Source: a bacterium
GTDB taxonomy: Bacteria; JAJVIF01; JAGGVT01
Direction of reading: 5' to 3'
Length of the DNA stretch: 39,811 nt
NCBI GenBank assembly: GCA_021157815.1
Contig: JAGGVT010000040.1
Location: 1-39,811, forward strand
Of the stretch, positions 1 to 6,807 are shown one piece after another. Within the stretch, counting starts at the first letter, position 1, and each line of letters starts with the position of its first letter. The notes under the pieces were generated by a model. That model saw only the letters and a list, made by a program, of their open reading frames with translations. It was not told where the DNA came from and made no database searches. The position numbers and the translations under genes are program-made.

Positions 1-32
1 CAGATGATCTTGATTATGCATCGGACATACCT

Positions 33-54
33 CTCACTAACGTTCGAGGCTCGG
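33..54. repeat. Single arm of a CCGAGCC...GTTAGTGAG hairpin repeat
   Basis: The 22 bases here match the right arm of the hairpin element at 17584-17663 with about two changes. The left arm is not visible and may lie outside the window or be lost. A related element is the outermost layer at 3212-3710. No coding potential is seen in 1-181. Confidence 0.55.
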
Positions 55-72
55 TTAATTCTCAGTAGCTGG

Positions 73-168
73 TAGCCCGGTTTCTCATTAACCGGGATAA
101 TGTGGCGCTATAAACCTCAATTTCCCGGCTAGTGAGAAGCCGGGCTGCAATACATTGAGGTTTTTCAG
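73..168. repeat. AGCCCGG-type inverted repeat, copy 1
   Basis: Arms at 74-97 and 123-146 pair with about four mismatches in 24 bases. A second pair, AAACCTCAA (112-120) and TTGAGGTTT (155-163), lies inside and outside them. The same arms recur at 28171-28302, 29001-29310 and 34485-35192. It begins 14 bases beyond the hemW stop codon, so the hairpin could also end or protect the lepA-hemW transcript; that role is inference. Confidence 0.75.
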
Positions 169-181
169 AATATGCTTTACT

Positions 182-1279
182 TCACATCAACATCGACAGA
201 AAGCTGTTTGATATATAAAAACCACTGTCGGAGAATCGAAGCGAATCATCATCGAGAATTATATAGGATTTGTTGATATATTCACTCCAGTGTTTCATTA
301 CAATGTCTGACGGGTTGACTCCGAAACGTTTTTTAAAATCGCTTATATTCACGCCTTTTTCGAGACGCATTCCCATAATCAATGCGTTTTTCATTCTGTT
401 TTCATCATCGTATTTTTCAATAAACGAAATTGTTGATTTTTTCTTTGCAAGGCAGGATATATATTTCTCGATGTCGCTTATGCGTTCAATGTATTCGTTG
501 TCGATGTAACTTCCAGCGGCGGGACCGAATCCGGCATATTCACCAAGTTTCCAGTAGTTTAGATTATGCTTGCATTCGCATCCCGGTTTGGCGAAATTGC
601 TTATCTCATAGCGATTGTATCCCGCATTTCGAAGAACGTTCACAGCTGAATGATATTCGTCGGCGGTTGTGTCAGGGTCGAGTTTATCAGAAAGTCCCAT
701 GTCGTAAAATTTTGTTCCCTCATCGACACTCAAAGCGTACAGCGAAACATGTTCCGGATTCAAGGTGACAATCACCTTTAAATCATCGAGAAAACGTTTG
801 ATACCAAATCCGGGAATGCCGTGCATAATGTCGAGGCTGATGTTATTAAAACCGGCATCGCGAAACATATCATAAGCTTTGGTTATGTCATCACGATTAT
901 GGCGTCTCGATAAAAATTTAAGAACAGAATTGTTGAAACTCTGTGCGCCTATCGAAACACGGTTTATACCAGTACGTTTGAGCGTATCAATTAGGGTAGG
1001 GGAAACATCGGATGGATTGACCTCGATGGATATCTCAATCGGTTTTGAAGGTAATGCTTCAATTATCGTTAACAGCATTTCCTCAAGCGATTCATGAGGA
1101 ACAGCGCTTGGAGTTCCGCCGCCAATGTAAAGCGTTGGAATTTCAACCTGCTCGTTAATTGAATTGACAAATTCAGTTATTTCATGCGGAATTAGTTTTA
1201 AGTATTTTTCGATAATCTCAGTTGGGTACATGCCGGAGACAAAGGAACAGTAGGCGCATTTTGATTTGCAAAACGGCAC
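182..1279 (-). CDS. hemW: HemW-like radical SAM heme chaperone
   Basis: Radical SAM protein of the HemW family, which binds heme and helps insert it into respiratory proteins; it is often misnamed oxygen-independent coproporphyrinogen oxidase. The cluster motif CKSKCAYC (CxxxCxxC) is at the N-terminus and is followed by SF; true HemN has a fourth Cys here, so HemW fits better. YIGGGTPSA and the GAQSFN motif follow. The given start is GTG at 1279. The reading frame stays open upstream and encodes ISIYLH directly before VPFC, which is the conserved first beta strand of the family. The real start is therefore probably upstream, perhaps CTG at 1312, giving about 376 residues. It lies about 40 bases after lepA, probably in one operon. 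Confidence 0.9.
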   Translation of the reverse strand: MPFCKSKCAYCSFVSGMYPTEIIEKYLKLIPHEITEFVNSINEQVEIPTLYIGGGTPSAVPHESLEEMLLTIIEALPSKPIEISIEVNPSDVSPTLIDTLKRTGINRVSIGAQSFNNSVLKFLSRRHNRDDITKAYDMFRDAGFNNISLDIMHGIPGFGIKRFLDDLKVIVTLNPEHVSLYALSVDEGTKFYDMGLSDKLDPDTTADEYHSAVNVLRNAGYNRYEISNFAKPGCECKHNLNYWKLGEYAGFGPAAGSYIDNEYIERISDIEKYISCLAKKKSTISFIEKYDDENRMKNALIMGMRLEKGVNISDFKKRFGVNPSDIVMKHWSEYINKSYIILDDDSLRFSDSGFYISNSFLSMLM

Positions 1280-1323
1280 ATGCAGATAGATGCTGATTGG
1301 TCTTTTAGGCAGACATTCGATTG

Positions 1324-3132
1324 CTAGTCCTCATCGCCGATTTCGAGAACACTGAGAAGCGCGTCCTGAGGGATATTGATATTTCCAACCATTTTCATTC
1401 TCTTCTTTCCCTCTTTTTGCTTACTAAGAAGTTTTCGTTTACGTGTAATATCACCGCCGTAGCATTTCGCTGTAACATCCTTTCTAAGCGCTTTAATAGT
1501 CTCGCGAGCCACAATCCGGCCTCCAACCTGCGCCTGAATTGGAATATCGAAAAGATGCCTTGGAATTCCCCTCCTGAGTTTCATTACCATCTGGCGCCCT
1601 CTTCTGGTGGCGACATCACGATGCGCAAGAAAGCTGACAGCGTCTAGCGGTTCGCCGTTAATAAGAATCTGAACCTTTACCAAATCAGCTTTGCGGAAAT
1701 CATCGAACTCATAGTCAATTGACGCATATCCCTTGCTTCCGGCTTTTATTTTGTCGTAGTAATCAATAATCAATTCGGCAAGCGGCAGTTTGTATTCAAG
1801 CGAAACTCGCTCTTCCGAAAGGTATTCCATTTTTATATATTCAGCGCGCTTCTTGTGGTTAAGTTCCATCATGGCGCCCATAAATTCCGGTGGTGTTACT
1901 AAATTAAGTTTGACAAAAGGTTCCTCTACTTTTTCGAGGCGTGTATTGTCCGGGAAATCCTCAGGATTTTCTATTTCACGAACTTCTCCATTTGTCTCAG
2001 TGATTCTATAAACGACGTTTGGAACTGTGATAACAAGTTCCAGTTCATATTCCCGTTCAAGCCGTTCCTTGATTATTTCAAGATGAAGAACCCCGAGAAA
2101 ACCGCATCTAAAGCCGAAGCCCAAAGCCTGCGATGTTTCCGCCTGATATGAGAATGAGCTGTCGTTAAGGCTTAATTTATCGAGCGCCAGGCTTAAGCGA
2201 TTGTAATCAGCCGGTTCAACCGGATAGAGTCCGCAAAACACCATCGATTTTGGCTGCTTGTAGCCGGGAAGCGGATTATCAGCCGGTTTTTCAAAACTGG
2301 TTATTGTGTCACCGATTCTGGAATCGGCAATTTCCCGGATGGTTGCGATAATGTAACCGACATCGCCGGATTTAAGAGAATCAACGGGAGTCATATCCGG
2401 TTTGAAAACGCCAATCTCGCCAACCTGGAATTTTTTCCCGGATGACATCATCTTAATCCAGTCGTTTTTCTTGATGGAACCATCAACTATTCTGATGTAG
2501 ATAATGACGCCACGGTAATCATCATAGTGGGCATCGATAATTAGCGCGCGCAGCGAATCTTTTTCGTTCCCTTTTGGCGGGGGAATTTCAGTAATAATTC
2601 TCTCTAGAAGTTCATCGACGCCTTCACCGGTTTTTGCGCTAATAGAGATTATCTCGTTTTCTTCATTACCAATGATGTGGTTTATCTCGCGCTTGAGAGC
2701 CTCAGGCCGCGCGCTTGGAAGGTCAACCTTGTTTATTACCGGAATAATCATAAGGTCCTGCTCAAGTGCCAGATAGAGATTTGCAATTGTTTGAGCCTGA
2801 AATCCCTGCGTGGCATCAATGAGAAGAACCGCGCCCTCGCATGCAGCCAACGAGCGGCTGACTTCATAGGTAAAATCAACATGTCCGGGAGTGTCTATAA
2901 GATTAAGATGATACTGCTCTTTGTCTTTATTTGTGTAATTTATTTTAACAGCCTGCGCTTTGATTGTTATCCCGCGTTCGCGTTCAATATCCATTCTGTC
3001 GAGAATCTGCTCCTTCATCTTGAGTTTGTGGATTGTTCCTGTCATCTCAAGAATCCTGTCGGCAAGCGTCGATTTCCCATGATCGATGTGGGCAATAATC
3101 GCGAAATTTCTTATGTGTTGAATGTCAACCAT
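1324..3132 (-). CDS. lepA: Elongation factor 4 (LepA), ribosome back-translocase GTPase
   Basis: LepA/EF4 is a translational GTPase that acts on stalled or mis-translocated ribosomes. The 602-residue length is normal for the family. The N-terminal G domain shows AHIDHGKS (G1), DTPGH (G3) and NKVD (G4). The middle holds the EF-G-like beta barrel and alpha/beta domains. The C-terminal LepA-specific domain is intact, including GGDITRKRKLLSKQKEGKKR near the end. Start is ATG at 3132 with no clear ribosome binding site. It is the first gene of a short lepA-hemW operon; this pairing is common in bacteria. Confidence 0.98.
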   Translation of the reverse strand: MVDIQHIRNFAIIAHIDHGKSTLADRILEMTGTIHKLKMKEQILDRMDIERERGITIKAQAVKINYTNKDKEQYHLNLIDTPGHVDFTYEVSRSLAACEGAVLLIDATQGFQAQTIANLYLALEQDLMIIPVINKVDLPSARPEALKREINHIIGNEENEIISISAKTGEGVDELLERIITEIPPPKGNEKDSLRALIIDAHYDDYRGVIIYIRIVDGSIKKNDWIKMMSSGKKFQVGEIGVFKPDMTPVDSLKSGDVGYIIATIREIADSRIGDTITSFEKPADNPLPGYKQPKSMVFCGLYPVEPADYNRLSLALDKLSLNDSSFSYQAETSQALGFGFRCGFLGVLHLEIIKERLEREYELELVITVPNVVYRITETNGEVREIENPEDFPDNTRLEKVEEPFVKLNLVTPPEFMGAMMELNHKKRAEYIKMEYLSEERVSLEYKLPLAELIIDYYDKIKAGSKGYASIDYEFDDFRKADLVKVQILINGEPLDAVSFLAHRDVATRRGRQMVMKLRRGIPRHLFDIPIQAQVGGRIVARETIKALRKDVTAKCYGGDITRKRKLLSKQKEGKKRMKMVGNINIPQDALLSVLEIGDED

Positions 3133-3280
3133 CGATACTATTCTACCAAATATTCTGAGTTATACTTAAAATCACTGGTAATAAGGAATCTCACCCTCGA
3201 CCGATGCGTCATCCGAGCCCCGAACGTAAGTTAGGGGTAAGCAAGGTTTATAGCAACTTCGAGGTTCTCCCTCACTAATG

Positions 3281-3691
3281 AGCCTGTCGGGAAGGTTGTT
3301 GTTATATCCCATCCCCCCCTTAATTCCCCCGCGAGCGTGGGGAAATACTTTTTCGGCGCTTCAATAAGTTGTGTGGGTTATTTACCCCCGTAAAAAAAGG
3401 GGCATTCCCCGATAACGGGGTACGTCCACATGAGGCTTCAAATCTGATGTTATCAATATACTATGCTGTAACCCCTTATTTATACTGTGTTTATTCACTT
3501 GGTTGGGACATTCCCCTTTTTTTACTCAATCCAGATTCAACCCACACGATTTATTGAAGACCCACTTTTTCATTTGCACCGATATACACGGTCTATATAC
3601 TTGCGAAGGGAAAAGGCAACATTCTCCCGCCCCGCTCGCGGGGAGGGCTGGGGTGGGGGTTTCTTGTTTGCTGTACCTTGCCCGACATGCT
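3281..3691. repeat. Second-layer inverted-repeat element inside the 3212-3710 hairpin
   Basis: AGCCTGTCGGGAAGG at 3281-3295 pairs with CCTTGCCCGACATGCT at 3676-3691, with one indel and one mismatch. This gives an insert with imperfect terminal repeats. Inside it a third GC-rich pair, CCGCGAGCG (3329-3337) and CGCTCGCGG (3633-3641), encloses the 3359-3559 element. No convincing target duplication was found. Confidence 0.5.
3359..3559. repeat. 201-base MITE-like element (CTTCAATAAR family), copy 1
   Basis: Terminal inverted repeats of 21 bases lie at 3359-3379 and 3539-3559 with two mismatches (CTTCAATAAGTTGTGTGGGTT on the left read against the right end). A second, perfect 13-base inverted repeat GTAAAAAAAGGGG / CCCCTTTTTTTAC lies inside at 3390-3402 and 3513-3525. 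Copy 2 is at 12444-12633 with the same two-layer design. No transposase is encoded, so it would be non-autonomous. Confidence 0.8.
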
Positions 3692-3814
3692 CTCACGTTC
3701 GGGGCTCGGATTCCAATCTCAGGGCGCATTTAGCGCAGTCAGTTTCTTATTCATATCCTGATTGAATATTTACAAAACACAAAATTTCATGAAAAGCACA
3801 TAATAGATCAAAGT

Positions 3815-3850
3815 AAAAAAAAGGTGACCAGGAAGGAGGGGTCCTGGCCA
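3815..3850 (-). terminator. Rho-independent terminator of the thiolase gene
   Basis: On the minus strand a 9-base stem (3842-3850 with 3825-3833, one mismatch) closes on an 8-base loop and is followed by an uninterrupted run of eight T at 3822-3815. It lies about 55 bases after the thiolase stop codon and reads in the same direction. Confidence 0.85.
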
Positions 3851-3906
3851 CGATGAAATTCTAATACAGTTTGTGTTATTGTCAATATTAAAAGGCAATG
3901 AATATG

Positions 3907-5091
3907 TCAGTCAATTGTATCGACGACCATTCCCACACCGTTACCGCCGCCCAAACATAGAGTCGCGAGTCCACGTTTTAAGCCTCTATTTTTCAAAGCG
4001 TGAATTAGAGTAACAAGAACTCTGGCACCTGAGCAACCAATCGGATGCCCGAGCGCGACTGCTCCACCATTAACATTGACAATATCCGGATTGAGGTCAA
4101 GTTCCTTAATTACACCCATCGCCTGCACGGCGAATGCTTCATTTAACTCAATCAGATCGATATCATCAAGGTTAATTCCGTCTTTTGCGATAAGGTTTTT
4201 CACAGTTGGAATCGGACTTAGCATTACCCATTCAGGCGCTATTCCACCATGTCGAGCCGCGATTATTTTTGCCATTGGTTTTAATCCCTGTTCAGCTGCA
4301 AGGTCGGCATCCATAATTAGAACGGCGGCGCCGCCATCATTTGTACCAGGAGAGTTGCCGGCGGTTACCACTCCACCCTTCTTGAATGCAGGCTTTAGTT
4401 TGGATAGTTTTTCAACTGTTGTGTCTTTACGCGGTCCCTCATCATCTTTCATGATGATGGGATCACCTTTTCGTTGAGGTATTTCAACCGGGTCAATTTC
4501 ATTCCTGAATGAACCGTTTTCGGTTGCTTCAATTGCTTTTCGATGGGAGTTGTAAGCATACTCATCGATTTCCTCACGTTTGAATCCGTATTTTTCAGCA
4601 ACCATTTCCGCTGTGATACCCATGTGGAAATCGTTGAAGATATCCCAAAGGCCGTCGGAAATCATTATGTCTTCAAACTTGCGGTCACCCATTTTCAATC
4701 CCTGGCGGACATCACGAATGATGTACGGGACATTTGACATTGATTCCATACCGCCGCAGATTGCGCATCGATATTCACCTGCGAGAATGGATCGGAACGC
4801 GATGTTTACCGCCTGGAGTCCACTCGCGCAGACCATGTTTAGCGTCATTGCGCCTTTATCAACCGGAACGCCGCCATGAATAGCGCACTGTCGCGCTGGA
4901 TTCTGTCCAAGTCCAGTCTGAATGACGTTACCCATGATAACCATGTCAATCAGGTCAGGATTGACTCCTGATCTTTTGATGACGGATTTCACTTCTAATG
5001 TTCCAAGCTGAACAGCGCTTAATGGTGAAAGCGCTCCCAAATATTTTCCTAATGGTGTTCGAGCCGCTGATACAATCACTACATCTTTCAT
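3907..5091 (-). CDS. Acetyl-CoA C-acetyltransferase (thiolase)
   Basis: Condenses two acetyl-CoA to acetoacetyl-CoA, or runs in reverse. Length (394 residues) is standard. The acyl-accepting cysteine is C88 in NMVCASG. NEAFAVQAM and GHPIGCSGAR carry the active-site Asn and His, and the second catalytic Cys is in LCLGGGNG near the C-terminus. A strong ribosome binding site AAGGGAGA precedes ATG 5091. It is a single transcription unit with its own terminator. No partner genes for hydroxybutyrate, butyrate or isoprenoid synthesis are adjacent, so the pathway is not set by context. Confidence 0.95.
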   Translation of the reverse strand: MKDVVIVSAARTPLGKYLGALSPLSAVQLGTLEVKSVIKRSGVNPDLIDMVIMGNVIQTGLGQNPARQCAIHGGVPVDKGAMTLNMVCASGLQAVNIAFRSILAGEYRCAICGGMESMSNVPYIIRDVRQGLKMGDRKFEDIMISDGLWDIFNDFHMGITAEMVAEKYGFKREEIDEYAYNSHRKAIEATENGSFRNEIDPVEIPQRKGDPIIMKDDEGPRKDTTVEKLSKLKPAFKKGGVVTAGNSPGTNDGGAAVLIMDADLAAEQGLKPMAKIIAARHGGIAPEWVMLSPIPTVKNLIAKDGINLDDIDLIELNEAFAVQAMGVIKELDLNPDIVNVNGGAVALGHPIGCSGARVLVTLIHALKNRGLKRGLATLCLGGGNGVGMVVDTID

Positions 5092-5285
5092 TATTTTTAT
5101 CTCCCTTCGGAATTACTCCATAAAATTAAAGTGATATGATTATAGCAATCAATGGCGAGAAAACAAATGTGAAATTAATCACAAACACATGATATTCTTA
5201 TTTTTTTGGGTCTGTTCATATTAACACTATTAAGCGTTTGTCGCTTTTGATAAAATCACTGTGTTAGAAAAGGAACTCAGTTTAA

Positions 5286-6686
5286 ATGGCACAAAAGAAA
5301 TTGATATTTGTTGTGGATGATGAGGACCTTGTGCGTTGGACGCTTGAAGAAGCTCTAAAAGATGAAGGATACGAGGTCAGATCATTTGAAGATGCTGAAA
5401 AGATGCTTGAGGATTTTTCGGTATCATCTCCCCATTTGATTCTTCTTGATATTCAACTTCCGGGAATCGACGGAATAGAAGCGCTCGAAAAAATCAAGAA
5501 GGATTTCCCCGAGCAGCTGGTTGTAATGATTACAGCTTATGGCGATGTCGAATCCGCAGTTAAAACCATGCAGCTTGGCGCGAGGGATTTCATTTCCAAA
5601 CCGTTTGAAATAAGCGAGTTGAAACTAAAGGTGGATAGATTTATTGAGGAAGCTGTAATCAAAGGCGAACTAAGGCGACATCAAACGGAGCTGAAAAGCA
5701 AATATTCATTTGGCCAGATGATTGGAAATTCCGTAGCGATGAGAAAAATATTTGAGATCGCAAAAAAGGTACGGGAAATACCGGCAGCGAGAGTGTTAAT
5801 CACAGGAGACAGCGGTACGGGAAAAGGAGTTCTGGCAAAAGCTATTCATTACACAGCTCAAAATGCGGACAAACGGTTTGTCGAGGTGTCATGCGTTAAT
5901 ATTCCGGATACACTACTGGAAAGTGAGCTCTTTGGATATGAGCAGGGAGCGTTTACAGATGCTCGAACTGCCAAACCTGGATTAATCGAGGAAGCTGACG
6001 CTGGGACTTTGTTTCTTGATGAAATAGGCGATATGGCATCCTCGCTTCAGGGAAAAATACTGAAGGTGATTGAGGAAAAGAGTTTCACTCGACTGGGAGG
6101 CATAAGGCCAATATCGGTTGAATTGAGATTACTAGCCGCTACCAACAAAGATATTGTTCAACTTGTTAAGGAAGGAATCTTCCGCGAGGATTTGTATTAT
6201 CGTCTTGCCGTAGTGAACATCCACCTGCCACCGCTTCGGGAACGTGATGATGATGTCATTCTTTTGGCAAAGCATTTCATAGAGAAGCTAAACGAAACGC
6301 TGCATCGCGATTTTAAATCTATTGCGCCTGATGCCCTTAACGCAATGCTTGCTTATCCGTGGCCCGGAAATGTTCGCGAACTTCAAAACACAATTGAACG
6401 AATAATGATTCTTGAAACAGGTCCCGTGATTAAACTGTCGTATCTTCCAAGCGAGATTTCAGAATATGCTCAAAGCGGTATAGGTTTTAAAGGCGGTTTG
6501 GAAACACTTGATCAGATGGAAAAAAAGCATCTGATGCGCGCCTTAAATGCGACTGATTTTAACGTATCGAGAGCGGCGGACCTTTTGGGGATAAACAGAA
6601 CAACCATTCTTCGAAAACTGGAGAAATGGGGAATCGATATAAAGGAATTGAGAAAAGGGGAAAATGATGAGGAGTTAAATGGTTAA
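5286..6686 (+). CDS. Sigma54-dependent response regulator, NtrC family
   Basis: A cytoplasmic transcription activator of 466 residues. The receiver domain (about 1-120) has the acidic pair D11/D12, phospho-acceptor D55 in LLDIQLPG, and the KPFE lysine. The AAA+ domain (about 145-380) has Walker A GDSGTGKG, the sigma54-contacting GAFTDA loop, DEIGDM (Walker B) and WPGNVREL. A Fis-type helix-turn-helix (about 425-455, RAADLLGINRTTILRKLEKW) ends the protein. It acts on sigma54 promoters, whose genes are not evident here. It faces the histidine kinase at 6808-9282 tail to tail, and that kinase is the likely partner. Confidence 0.96.
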   Translation: MAQKKLIFVVDDEDLVRWTLEEALKDEGYEVRSFEDAEKMLEDFSVSSPHLILLDIQLPGIDGIEALEKIKKDFPEQLVVMITAYGDVESAVKTMQLGARDFISKPFEISELKLKVDRFIEEAVIKGELRRHQTELKSKYSFGQMIGNSVAMRKIFEIAKKVREIPAARVLITGDSGTGKGVLAKAIHYTAQNADKRFVEVSCVNIPDTLLESELFGYEQGAFTDARTAKPGLIEEADAGTLFLDEIGDMASSLQGKILKVIEEKSFTRLGGIRPISVELRLLAATNKDIVQLVKEGIFREDLYYRLAVVNIHLPPLRERDDDVILLAKHFIEKLNETLHRDFKSIAPDALNAMLAYPWPGNVRELQNTIERIMILETGPVIKLSYLPSEISEYAQSGIGFKGGLETLDQMEKKHLMRALNATDFNVSRAADLLGINRTTILRKLEKWGIDIKELRKGENDEELNG

Positions 6687-6703
6687 TTGTTTCTCTATTT
6701 AGG

Positions 6704-6773
6704 CGATGCAGGCTGGAAGCCCGCAGCACAAAGCTACAGTGTCTCTAATCTGATGTTATCAATATAACTATGC
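6704..6773. repeat. Remnants of two repeat families between convergent genes
   Basis: Bases 6704-6733 match, with about three changes, the right arm of the hairpin at 34594-35104 (GCAGGC...GCCCGCAGCACAAA). Bases 6747-6773 match 3441-3466 inside the 201-base element with a one-base difference. Both look like decayed fragments of elements seen intact elsewhere in the window. Confidence 0.6.
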
Positions 6774-6807
6774 CATGCAGACAAGATGTACTCAGCGTAA
6801 ATCAGAA

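Larger units (their letters stand above)
3212..3710. repeat. Outer hairpin element of a nested repeat stack
   Basis: TCCGAGCCCCGAACGT at 3212-3227 is a perfect 16-base inverted repeat of 3695-3710. The 17584-17663 copy shows what the uninterrupted element looks like: 22-base arms about 36 bases apart. Here the right arm is split after CTCACTAA (3271-3278) and resumes at 3692, so about 410 bases of other repeats have entered it. Bases 3711-3814 show no repeat or gene that I recognise. Confidence 0.75.

Noticed and set aside
3369-3765. Several open frames of 60-90 codons on both strands
   Set aside because: They lie wholly inside the nested repeats after lepA, with proline/serine-rich, low-complexity translations and no start signals.
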